Positions 16,893-24,727 of a stretch of 64,000 nucleotides of DNA are shown piece after piece. The notes beneath the pieces are model-generated. The model was not told the origin of the DNA, did no database searches, and worked only from the letters and a program-made list of their open reading frames with translations. The stretch lies in contig NZ_FBXK01000005.1 in assembly GCF_900013425.1 (NCBI RefSeq), forward strand, positions 868,001-932,000, written 5' to 3'. The stretch is from Sphingobium sp. Z007 (GTDB taxonomy: Bacteria > Pseudomonadota > Alphaproteobacteria > Sphingomonadales > Sphingomonadaceae). Within the stretch, counting starts at the first letter, position 1. Every line of letters starts with the position of its first letter. The position numbers and the translations under genes were made by a program.

Positions 16893-19009
16893 TGGGACTG
16901 CCGGCTTTTCCGATGCGCGATGATGCGGATAGCAGCGGAGCAGGGTTCAACGCCCGCCTCGCTGCCGCCGCGCAGCGCTGCTGGCTGGTGCTGCGCCGCC
17001 ACCGCGTCATCCTGTTCGTCACCATGGCGCTTTGCTTGCTGGCCGGCGCGCTCTTCATCCTGACCTCGACCCCCGACTATCGCGCCACCGCCTCGGTCGA
17101 GGTGGAGGATGTGCCGGCCGGCGCGGCTGGTTCCGCCGCCGCCCAGCGCGCGGGTACGACCAACGACACCGAGACGCTCATGCAGACCGAATTGGAGGTC
17201 TTGCGCAGCCGGGCGCTGGCGGAAGAGGTCGCGCGCGATCTATCGTTGGTCGGCACGCCGACCTTCTTCAAGGGCATGGACCAGATCCGTCCCGCGGAGG
17301 GCGTCGGCACATTGTCGCAACGCCAGGTGGAACAGGACATGGTCGTGCGGCTGTTGCGCGACAACTTGGAAGTCGAACTGCCCGGCAAGTCGCGCGTGCT
17401 GCGCATCAGCTTCGTCAGCGCCGATCCGGTGTTGTCGGCGCGTGTGGCCAACAGCTATGCCGACAGCCTGATCCGCGCAGACCTCAAGCGCGGCTTTGAA
17501 TCCGGCGTACAGGCCCGCCGCTTCCTGCTGGGCGAGCTGGACGGCGCGCGCAACGATCTGGCGCGGGCCGAGCGCGATCTGGCCGTCTATGCGGCTCGTA
17601 ACAGTGCGCCGACGCAGCCGGGTGAGGACAGCAAACCCGCCAAACCGGCCGCGCCGGACGGCTCGCTGGCCACCCGTCTGGCACAACTCAACGCCTTCCG
17701 CGCGCAGGCCGCGGCCGACCGCATCGCGGCGCAAAAACGGTGGGAAAGCGCGCGGCGCGCCAGCGCCGATACGCTGCCCGAAGTGCTGGGCAACGGCGCG
17801 ATGCAGCAAATCATGGCCGACCGGGCGCAGGCCCGCGCGGCGGTCGCCGAGGAACGGCAGTTCCGCAAGGACGCCCATCCCGAAATGCGCGAGGCGCGGG
17901 CGAGGCTCGCGGCGTTGGATGAACAGGCCGACTCCATGGCCAACACGATCCGCGCGTCGCTGCGCGAGCAATATGCCGTGGCGGTGCGCGGCGAGGACCA
18001 GATCGCCAAGGAAATCGCGCAGCTCGAACAGCAGGCGCAGGTGGAGCAGGGCCGAGATGTCCAAATGGGCATCATGGAACGTTCGGTCGATACCTATCGC
18101 ATGCTGCATGACAGCCTGCTCCAGCGTTATCGCGACATGGCGTCGCAGGCGGGCTTTCAGGCCGGCCGCATCCAGCCCTTGGACCGGGCGGCCGTGCCGA
18201 CGCGGCCTTTTTCCCCACGCATCGGCGTCATCCTGTTGCTGGCGTCGCTCGGCGGGCTGGCGCTGGGCCTGCTGCTGGTAGCGGCGCGACACATGTTCGA
18301 CGACGCCGTGACTTCCGCCGACACGCTGGCCGAACGGGTCGGGCTGCCCCTGCTTGGTGCGGTGCCGGTCACCGGCGACAATCCCCAGCCATCCGAAATC
18401 TTTACGCCGATCGCAGCCTCGCTGCTGCTGGCGTCGGCCGACGGCCTGCCGAAATCCATTCTGGTCACCAGTGCGCAGGAAGGGGAGGGCAAGTCGCTGA
18501 CCCTCCATGCGTTGGCGCTCGCACTGGCTGCCCTTGGCAAGTCCGTGCTGGTGGTGGACGGCGACATGCGCCGCCCGGTGCAACACCGCCTGTTCCGCCT
18601 CGCACCCGCGCGCGGCATCAGCGAAGTGCTGACCGGTCAGGCCATGGCGCAGGATGTGATCGTGGACACCGGCGTTACCGGCGTGGCTCTGCTCCCTTGC
18701 GGCACGCTGCCGCCCAATCCGTCGGAACTGCTGTCCACCCCGGCGCTCGACAGCCTGCTTGCGGCCGTGCGCGACCGCTACGACACGGTGCTGATCGATG
18801 CCCCGCCGATCCTGGGGATCGCTGATGCGCCCCTGCTGGCGGCCAAAGCGCAGGCCAGCTTGCTGGTGGTCGAATGGGGGCGTAATCATCATGGCGGCCT
18901 GCGCGCGGCGGTGGAGCGGCTGCGGCGTAGCGGCGGCGCGATCGTCGGCGCCATTCTGACCAAGCAGCAGGGCCGCGCCATGGATTATGATTATCACCGC
19001 GGCGGGTGA
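16892..19009 (+). CDS. Wzc-type chain-length regulator and BY-kinase fusion
   Basis: A 705-aa inner-membrane protein with a first transmembrane helix near residues 33-55, a Wzz periplasmic domain with a long Ala/Arg/Glu-rich coiled coil, and a second helix (ILLLASLGGLALGLLLVAA). A cytoplasmic bacterial tyrosine kinase follows, with Walker A AQEGEGKS, Walker A' LVVDGDMRRP and Walker B DTVLIDAPPI. The tyrosine tail is short (DYDYHRGG), with only two tyrosines. It partners with the Wza-like protein by TGATG overlap. No Wzb phosphatase is adjacent. Confidence 0.92.
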   Translation: MGLPAFPMRDDADSSGAGFNARLAAAAQRCWLVLRRHRVILFVTMALCLLAGALFILTSTPDYRATASVEVEDVPAGAAGSAAAQRAGTTNDTETLMQTELEVLRSRALAEEVARDLSLVGTPTFFKGMDQIRPAEGVGTLSQRQVEQDMVVRLLRDNLEVELPGKSRVLRISFVSADPVLSARVANSYADSLIRADLKRGFESGVQARRFLLGELDGARNDLARAERDLAVYAARNSAPTQPGEDSKPAKPAAPDGSLATRLAQLNAFRAQAAADRIAAQKRWESARRASADTLPEVLGNGAMQQIMADRAQARAAVAEERQFRKDAHPEMREARARLAALDEQADSMANTIRASLREQYAVAVRGEDQIAKEIAQLEQQAQVEQGRDVQMGIMERSVDTYRMLHDSLLQRYRDMASQAGFQAGRIQPLDRAAVPTRPFSPRIGVILLLASLGGLALGLLLVAARHMFDDAVTSADTLAERVGLPLLGAVPVTGDNPQPSEIFTPIAASLLLASADGLPKSILVTSAQEGEGKSLTLHALALALAALGKSVLVVDGDMRRPVQHRLFRLAPARGISEVLTGQAMAQDVIVDTGVTGVALLPCGTLPPNPSELLSTPALDSLLAAVRDRYDTVLIDAPPILGIADAPLLAAKAQASLLVVEWGRNHHGGLRAAVERLRRSGGAIVGAILTKQQGRAMDYDYHRGG

Positions 19010-19071
19010 TAGCCACTCTCAAAATCCGCTCGGCCTGCTCCTGTCGAAGGCTCTTACTGGCTTAAAATGAC

Positions 19072-19101
19072 AACAGCGCCATCCCAAAGGGCGGCGCTGT
19101 T
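19072..19101. terminator. rho-independent terminator between converging units
   Basis: AACAGCGCC and GGCGCTGTT flank a 12-base spacer and are followed by TTT on the plus strand. It lies between the 3' ends of the Wzc gene (+) and purQ (-). Confidence 0.75.
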
Positions 19102-19128
19102 TTACTATCATCAACAGGGAAAGAGCGC

Positions 19129-19803
19129 TTACGCCCGCGCCATCAGGCCTTCGACCAGCCCCTGGAACAGCCGCTTTCCGTCGGTCGCACCATGGGCCGG
19201 CTCGATCACGCGCTCTGGATGCGGCATCATGCCCAGCACATTGCCTGCATCGTTCAATATGCCAGCGATGTTGCGGGCGGAACCGTTAACGCTCTCGGCA
19301 TAGCGCAGCGCCACGCGACCTTCGCCTTCCAGCCGGTCCAACGTCGCATCGTCGGCAAAATAATTGCCGTCATGATGCGCGACTGGATAGGTAATTGCTT
19401 CGCCCGCCGCATAGCGGCTGGTGAAGGCGCTCTGCGCATTCTCGATCGTCAGTGCAACGTCGCGGCAGACGAAATGGCCGCCGGCATTGCGCAGCAGCGC
19501 GCCGGGCAGCAGGCCGCTTTCGGTCAGGACCTGGAAACCATTGCAGATTCCCAGCACGAAAGCGCCGCGGTCAGCCGCCTTGGCTACCGCCTGCATCACT
19601 GGCGACCGGGCGGCCATTGCGCCGGACCGCAGATAATCGCCGTAGGAAAAGCCGCCCGGCACACCGATCAGGTCGATGTCGTCGGGCAATTCGGTGTCGC
19701 GGTGCCACACCATGGCGGGCTTCTTACCGGTCGCAGCCTCGAACGCCACCGCCAGGTCGCGGTCGCAATTGCTGCCCGGAAAGACGATGACGGCGCTCTT
19801 CAT
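19129..19803 (-). CDS. purQ: phosphoribosylformylglycinamidine synthase, glutaminase subunit
   Basis: A 224-aa class I glutamine amidotransferase feeding ammonia to PurL in purine biosynthesis. The PGSNCDRD start, the nucleophile in [10 protein letters not shown] and the terminal catalytic pair in GMMPHPERV are visible. It starts 3 bp after purS, so the two are co-translated. PurL is not in the window. Confidence 0.96.
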   Translation of the reverse strand: MKSAVIVFPGSNCDRDLAVAFEAATGKKPAMVWHRDTELPDDIDLIGVPGGFSYGDYLRSGAMAARSPVMQAVAKAADRGAFVLGICNGFQVLTESGLLPGALLRNAGGHFVCRDVALTIENAQSAFTSRYAAGEAITYPVAHHDGNYFADDATLDRLEGEGRVALRYAESVNGSARNIAGILNDAGNVLGMMPHPERVIEPAHGATDGKRLFQGLVEGLMARA

Positions 19804-19806
19804 CGC

Positions 19807-20040
19807 TCAGGCGACCTTTTCGATGCGGTAGTTTTCGATCACCGTGTTGGCCAGCAGCTTGCGGCACATGGCGTCGATATCCTCGTCGCTGGTGTCGTCG
19901 GCCAGGTCCAGTTCAATGAGCTTGCCGGCGCGCACGTCGTTGACCCCGCCAAAGCCCAGCCCGTCTAGCGCATGGTGGATGGCCCGGCCCTGGGGGTCGA
20001 GGACACCGCCCTTAAGAGTGACGAAGATGCGGGCTTTCAT
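19807..20040 (-). CDS. purS: phosphoribosylformylglycinamidine synthase subunit PurS
   Basis: A 77-aa protein starting MKARIFVTLKGGVLDPQG, followed by GLGFGGVNDVRAGKLIEL, the PurS pattern; it bridges PurQ and PurL in the multi-subunit synthase. The ATG at 20040 is chosen over an in-frame upstream start that adds 33 atypical residues. It forms an operon with purQ. Confidence 0.94.
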   Translation of the reverse strand: MKARIFVTLKGGVLDPQGRAIHHALDGLGFGGVNDVRAGKLIELDLADDTSDEDIDAMCRKLLANTVIENYRIEKVA

Positions 20041-20237
20041 GGGACGCTGACTCCTTGGAATCGACTGGCGCCGCGCGAAATGCGCACGGCCGAACTTTGC
20101 CGCACCCCCTAAGCGCGGCAGCGCGCGTAGGCAAGCCATTATGACTGGGTTTGCGGCCAGCGCGCCAATAGTGGACAGCGCGCCATGGGGCCAAATCGTC
20201 CATTCTCATCCGGGCGCGCATCACCTAAACGACCGGC

Positions 20238-20990
20238 ATGAACCCCGATCTCTTCTATTATATCTGCGCCATCATCGCTGTCGTCCTTGCGGGCCTCGCC
20301 AAGGGCGGCTTCGCCGGGATCGGCGCGCTCGCCATGCCGGTGATGGCGCTCGCCGTCGATCCAGTGCGCGGGGCGGCCATCCTGCTGCCGATCCTGATCC
20401 TCCAGGATGTTGTCAGCGTCTGGGTCTATCGCCACAGCTGGGATGGCGGCATCCTCAAGGTCATGCTGCCGGGCGCGGCGGTCGGCATCGGCCTGGGCTA
20501 TATGTTCGCCGCGCAGGTGTCAGAAACCGCGGTGCTGGGCGTGCTCGGCGCGATTTCCGTGCTGTTCGGCTTGCAGCGTCTGTGGATCGAGCGCGGCAAG
20601 GCCGTGGTGCTACCATCGAATTCGCCCGGCTGGGTCGGCTTTTTGTTCGGGATCGGCAGCGGTTTCACCAGCCATATCGCCCATGCCGGGTCGCCGCCCT
20701 TCCAAATGTGGGTGCTGCCCAAGCGGTTGCCGCGCGATACGCTGGTCGGCACAACCGCGCTGGCCTTTGCCGCGATGAACTGGATGAAGCTGCCCGCCTA
20801 TGCCGCGCTGGGACAGTTCACCCATGCCAATCTGATGGCGACAGCGATGCTGGCGCCGGTGGCGATCCTGTCCACCTTTGCCGGCGTCGCGCTGGTGCGG
20901 CGGGTCGATCCGGCGCGCTTTTATACGCTCATCTATGCGCTGATGGTGCTGCTGGGCATCAAGCTGATAATTGACGCGCTGATCGGCTGA
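20238..20990 (+). CDS. TauE/SafE family permease
   Basis: A 250-aa polytopic membrane protein with about eight hydrophobic segments. The N-terminal YYICAIIAVVLAGLAKGGFA and the ILLPILILQD and GIGSGFTSHIAHAGSPP stretches fit the TauE/SafE family, thought to export sulfite or sulfoacetate-type anions; the actual substrate is unknown. It sits alone between purS and purC and ends at a shared terminator. Confidence 0.88.
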   Translation: MNPDLFYYICAIIAVVLAGLAKGGFAGIGALAMPVMALAVDPVRGAAILLPILILQDVVSVWVYRHSWDGGILKVMLPGAAVGIGLGYMFAAQVSETAVLGVLGAISVLFGLQRLWIERGKAVVLPSNSPGWVGFLFGIGSGFTSHIAHAGSPPFQMWVLPKRLPRDTLVGTTALAFAAMNWMKLPAYAALGQFTHANLMATAMLAPVAILSTFAGVALVRRVDPARFYTLIYALMVLLGIKLIIDALIG

Positions 20991-20998
20991 TAGGAAAA

Positions 20999-21028
20999 GC
21001 CCGGCGAAAGCATGGTGCTTCGCCGGGC
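20999..21028. terminator. bidirectional terminator between tauE-like gene and purC
   Basis: GCCCGGCGAAAGCA and TGCTTCGCCGGGC pair with one bulge around TGG; AAAA precedes it and TTT follows. It can serve both converging genes. Confidence 0.85.
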
Positions 21029-21050
21029 GTTTATCCTTCGGGCCGACGGA

Positions 21051-21839
21051 TCAGCCTTCTTCTTTTTCGCGCTTCTTGCGATGCGTGTCGAGGTCCAGGA
21101 CAGTGGTGTCCAGCCCTTCGGGCAGCAGGCCAAGGCGGCGCGCAACCTCCTGATAGGCTTCGACTTCACCGCCCAGGTCGCGGCGGAAGCGATCCTTGTC
21201 CAGCTTCTCGTTGGTCACCATGTCCCACAGGCGGCAACCATCGGGGCTGATCTCGTCGGCCAAGATGACGCGGCTGTAATCGCCATCATAAAGCCGACCA
21301 AATTCCAGCTTGAAGTCGACCAGACGGATGCCGATGCCGGCGAACAGGCCGCACATAAAGTCGTTGATGCGGATCGCCATGTCAGCGATGTCGTGCATCT
21401 CGTCCTGCGTCGCCCAACCGAAACAGGCGATATGCTCTTCGGAGATCAGCGGGTCGCCCAGCGCATCATCCTTGTAGCAATATTCGATCAGCGTGCGGGG
21501 CAACTGTGTGCCTTCCTCGATCCCCAGCTTCTTGCTGAGCGATCCGGCGGCGACGTTGCGCACCACGACTTCGATCGGGATGATCTCGACCTGGCGGACC
21601 AGTTGTTCGCGCATGTTGAGGCGGCGGATAAAGTGGGTCGGCACGCCGATCTGGCCGAGCAGGGTGAAGATATGCTCGGAAATCCGGTTGTTCAGCACGC
21701 CCTTGCCGGAAATCGTGCCCTTCTTCTGCGCGTTGAAGGCGGTGGCGTCATCCTTGAAATATTGGATGATCGTGCCCGGTTCCGGGCCTTCATAAAGGAT
21801 CTTTGCCTTGCCTTCGTAAATCTGGCGGCGACGGGCCAT
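21051..21839 (-). CDS. purC: SAICAR synthetase
   Basis: A 262-aa ATP-dependent ligase joining CAIR and aspartate in purine synthesis. [11 protein letters not shown] at the N-terminus, [17 protein letters not shown] near the middle, and [10 protein letters not shown] and [15 protein letters not shown] are PurC signatures. The acidic/basic tail KKREKEEG is unusual but harmless. Its promoter region holds two palindromic repeats (21860-21965). Confidence 0.96.
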   Translation of the reverse strand: MARRRQIYEGKAKILYEGPEPGTIIQYFKDDATAFNAQKKGTISGKGVLNNRISEHIFTLLGQIGVPTHFIRRLNMREQLVRQVEIIPIEVVVRNVAAGSLSKKLGIEEGTQLPRTLIEYCYKDDALGDPLISEEHIACFGWATQDEMHDIADMAIRINDFMCGLFAGIGIRLVDFKLEFGRLYDGDYSRVILADEISPDGCRLWDMVTNEKLDKDRFRRDLGGEVEAYQEVARRLGLLPEGLDTTVLDLDTHRKKREKEEG

Positions 21840-21859
21840 GCGCGTTCCTGACTTATCTT

Positions 21860-21922
21860 AGAGCGATTTCTAGTCAGATGATATCATCTGATGGCTCGGA
21901 AACCGCGTAAAACCAACACTCT
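21860..21922. repeat. AGAG/CTCT-bordered palindromic repeat upstream of purC
   Basis: An 18-bp perfect palindrome (TCAGATGATATCATCTGA, 21874-21891) is nested between arms GCGATTTC and GAAACCGC and outer borders AGAG and ACTCT. This resembles short mobile palindromes of alphaproteobacteria. Transcript side is the purC leader. Confidence 0.7.
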
Positions 21923-21965
21923 AGATCGGTCGATCTGACTCAATCGGATTGAAAGCCGATCTAGA
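21920..21965. repeat. second inverted repeat abutting the first, upstream of purC
   Basis: TCTAGATCGG and CCGATCTAGA form a perfect 10-bp pair separated by 26 bases containing TCAATCGGATTGA. It begins within the CTCT border of the previous element, suggesting a composite. Confidence 0.65.
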
Positions 21966-22095
21966 AAAGATTGCGCCCCGGCAAACGCGAATCGAAAAGG
22001 ATCAGCGGGTGCCGGGGCTGCTAGGGCGGCCCATAGAGCAAAGTGCATGGCCGTGCAATTGGAAGGGGCGGTCTGCCTTGGCCACGCTCATCGGC

Positions 22096-23124
22096 CTAGT
22101 CGGGACGCGGCTGTGGCGCTGACAGGCGATGCGCCAGCGGACGCCCCGCCACGAAGTCGCCGACGCTTTGCAGGGTAGTCTGGGCGATGGCGGCCAGCGC
22201 TTCGTCCGTCAGAAAGGCCTGATGCCCGGTCATCAGCACGTTGGGGAAGGTCAGCAGGCGTTGCAGAACCTCGTCATCGACAATCTCGTCCGATAGGTCG
22301 TCGAAGAATATCCCCGCCTCCTGCTCATAGACGTCCAGCGCGACGCCCCCCACGCGGCGCAGCTTGAGCGCGTCGATCAGCGCGCTGGCGTCGATGAGGG
22401 CGCCGCGGCTGGTGTTGACGATGGTCAGGCCGGGGCGCGCATTCGCTAGGACGGCGGCATCGATCAGGTGACGGGTGTCCGGGGTGAGCGGACAGTGCAG
22501 CGTGATGATGTCCGCGCTGCGCAGCAGTTCCGCGCGATCGACATAGCGCACCCCGATATCCACCAAACCCTGATCTACCACGGGATCGCTGGCCAGCACG
22601 TCGCAGCCAAAGCCCGCCCGCAGCGCGCGCGCGACCAGCGCGCCGATCTGGCCCGTGCCCACGACGCCTGCGACGCGGCCGTGCAGGTTGCGGCCGACCA
22701 GGCCGTCCAGGGCGAAATTATTGTCCCGCACGCGTGACCAGGCGCGATGGATCTTGCGCTCCAGCGACAGGAGCAGGCCGATCGTGAATTCTGATACGGC
22801 GTGCGGCGAATAGGAAGGCACGTGCACCACCGCGATGTCGAGCGCCTGCGCGGCGGCAAGATCGACATTATTATAGCCCGCGCAGCGCAGCGCCACCAGC
22901 CTGACGCCCGCTTTCGCCAATAGTTCGAGCACAGGGCGGTCCGCCATGTCGTTGACAAACAGGCAGGCGATCTGCGCCCCGGCGGCCAGCCCGGCCGTGT
23001 CCTTTGTCAGCGGCGCGTCGATGAAGCGCAGGTCGAAACCTTGGGTTGCGTTCGCGCGCGTCAGACAGTGCCGATCATATGCCCGCGTGCCGAAAACGAT
23101 GATCTGGGTCGGGGACTGTGGCAG
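22096..23124 (-). CDS. ldhA: D-lactate dehydrogenase (NAD-dependent 2-hydroxyacid dehydrogenase) with a non-AUG start
   Basis: Reduces pyruvate to D-lactate. The first ATG (22947) gives a 283-aa protein lacking the N-terminal catalytic-domain strand, but the same frame continues upstream with QIIVFGTRAYDRHCL and ACLFVNDMADRPVLELL, which align with the E. coli LdhA N-terminus (recalled). I start at CTG 23124, with GAGGAG eight bases upstream; ATC at 23127 is possible. NAD motif GVVGTGQIG, catalytic Arg in NTSRGALID, Glu in YEQEAG and His in TGHQAFLT are present. A one-base frameshift from ATG 23140 is the alternative. Confidence 0.82.
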   Translation of the reverse strand: MPQSPTQIIVFGTRAYDRHCLTRANATQGFDLRFIDAPLTKDTAGLAAGAQIACLFVNDMADRPVLELLAKAGVRLVALRCAGYNNVDLAAAQALDIAVVHVPSYSPHAVSEFTIGLLLSLERKIHRAWSRVRDNNFALDGLVGRNLHGRVAGVVGTGQIGALVARALRAGFGCDVLASDPVVDQGLVDIGVRYVDRAELLRSADIITLHCPLTPDTRHLIDAAVLANARPGLTIVNTSRGALIDASALIDALKLRRVGGVALDVYEQEAGIFFDDLSDEIVDDEVLQRLLTFPNVLMTGHQAFLTDEALAAIAQTTLQSVGDFVAGRPLAHRLSAPQPRPD

Positions 23125-23177
23125 GATCTTGGCTCCTCATGCAGGGGTGCCACATGGCCTGACCCAAAGACTATAAA

Positions 23178-23309
23178 CTATAATACGTCCCCGAACATCG
23201 CCCACAATAGCGCCGCCCACGCCACCATGCCCACCGCCGCTATGATGACGCCCGATCGGGCGCGCATGGCGGCGATCAGGCCGCGGGGTTCGTCGTCGTC
23301 CTCTGTCAT
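23178..23309 (-). CDS. 43-aa single-pass membrane peptide downstream of otsA
   Basis: Acidic N-terminus (MTEDDDEPRGLIAAMRARSG) then one hydrophobic helix VIIAAVGMVAWAALLWAMF. It begins 11 bp after the otsA stop on the same strand, so it is probably the last cistron of the trehalose operon. Composition looks like a genuine small membrane protein; function unknown. Confidence 0.55.
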   Translation of the reverse strand: MTEDDDEPRGLIAAMRARSGVIIAAVGMVAWAALLWAMFGDVL

Positions 23310-23320
23310 TGGCAACGGCG

Positions 23321-24727
23321 TTAGCCCGCTGTCGGCTCCGGCTCAACCCTTGCCGTGTCGCGATCGACCGCCATCAGCCGGCCGGTGAAGCATTGTCGCC
23401 ACCAACTGATGTCCTGCCCCTCGACGCTATCCATCATCGCCCGCCAACGCCGCTTGCGCTCGTCCAGCGGCATGGCCAGCGCGCGCAGGATCGCGTCGGA
23501 CATTTCTTCCGGGCTGTAGGGGTTGATGAGCAGCGCGTCCTTGAGCTGCATCGCCGCTCCGGCAAAGCGGGACAGGATCAGCACACCCGGATCGTCGGGG
23601 TCCTGTGCCGCCACATATTCCTTGGCAACCAGGTTCATGCCGTCGCGCAGCGGCGTCACCAGCCCGATCTTCGCGCCGCGGTAGATGCCGGCCAGCTTGT
23701 CGCGCGGATAGCCCTGGTTGACGTAACGGATCGGGGTCCAATCCACGTCGCTATATTCGCCGTTGATCCGCCCCGCGAGCGAATCCAGCGTCGCGCGGAT
23801 CTGCTGATAGCTCTCCACTTCCCCGCGCGACGGCGGGGCGATCTGCGTCAGCACGATCTTGCGGTGATGTTCGGGATGGTCCTTGAGGAAACGGGCATAG
23901 CCGCCGAACCGCTCCTCCAGCCCCTTGCTATAGTCCAGCCGATCGACGCCGACGATCATGGTCCGGTCCTGTAAAGACGCGCGGACGAGCGTGCTCATCT
24001 GGTTGGCGGCCTCGCTGGTGGCGGCCTGTGCGAATTCCTGCGCATTGATGCCGATCGGGCAAGCTACCGCCTGGATGGTCCTATCGCCCACGGTCACGAA
24101 ATCGCCGTCGACAGTCCCGCCCATTTCCCGCTCGACATAATGGCGGAAGGATTCGAGCCACTCTTCTGTGTGGAAGCCCACGACATCATAGGCGAACAGC
24201 GTGCTGACCAGCTTGCTGTGATGGGGCAGCGACACCAGCAGCCGGGTGGGCGGCCAGGGGATATGCAGGAAGAAACCGATCCGGTTGTTTAGCCCCTTGT
24301 CGCGCAGCATCTGGCCCAGCGGGATCATATGATAGTCATGGACCCAGATGACGTCTTCGGGTTCGATCAGTGGGGCGGCGGTGTCGGCGAAGCGCTTGTT
24401 TACCCTGTTATAGCCGCCCTCGAAATCGCGGGCATATTCGGCAAGGTCGATGCGGAAATGGAACAGCGGCCACAGCGTCTTGTTGGCATAGCCGTTGTAA
24501 TATTCATCGACATCCTGTTCTTCCAGGTCGATCGTTGCGGTCTTGACGCCCTCATCCTCGGCAAAGCCGATATGGCCGGTGAAATTGTCGGTGACTTCGC
24601 CCGACCAGCCGACCCATATGCCGCGGCTTTCCCGCAGGGCTTGTGACAGGGCGACGGCAAGGCCGCCTTGGTTGCCGGACTTGCTGGGGCGACTGACCCG
24701 GTTCGATATGACGATAAGGCGGCTCAT
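23321..24727 (-). CDS. otsA: trehalose-6-phosphate synthase
   Basis: GT20 family enzyme of 468 aa that joins UDP-glucose and glucose-6-phosphate. RLIVISNRVSRP, GWSGEV, VWVHDYHMIPLGQ-type (WVHDYHMI), GFFLHIPWP, VDRLDYSKGL and the C-terminal DGMNLVAKEYVA are diagnostic. The ATG at 24727 overlaps the GH15 stop (ATGA), so it is the third coupled gene of otsB-GH15-otsA. Confidence 0.96.
   Translation of the reverse strand: MSRLIVISNRVSRPSKSGNQGGLAVALSQALRESRGIWVGWSGEVTDNFTGHIGFAEDEGVKTATIDLEEQDVDEYYNGYANKTLWPLFHFRIDLAEYARDFEGGYNRVNKRFADTAAPLIEPEDVIWVHDYHMIPLGQMLRDKGLNNRIGFFLHIPWPPTRLLVSLPHHSKLVSTLFAYDVVGFHTEEWLESFRHYVEREMGGTVDGDFVTVGDRTIQAVACPIGINAQEFAQAATSEAANQMSTLVRASLQDRTMIVGVDRLDYSKGLEERFGGYARFLKDHPEHHRKIVLTQIAPPSRGEVESYQQIRATLDSLAGRINGEYSDVDWTPIRYVNQGYPRDKLAGIYRGAKIGLVTPLRDGMNLVAKEYVAAQDPDDPGVLILSRFAGAAMQLKDALLINPYSPEEMSDAILRALAMPLDERKRRWRAMMDSVEGQDISWWRQCFTGRLMAVDRDTARVEPEPTAG

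Noticed and set aside
17240..18997. Long open frame of 585 codons on the minus strand opposite the Wzc-like gene
   Set aside because: The plus-strand product has clear BY-kinase motifs; the minus frame is a GC-rich shadow rich in His, Arg and Gln with no domains.
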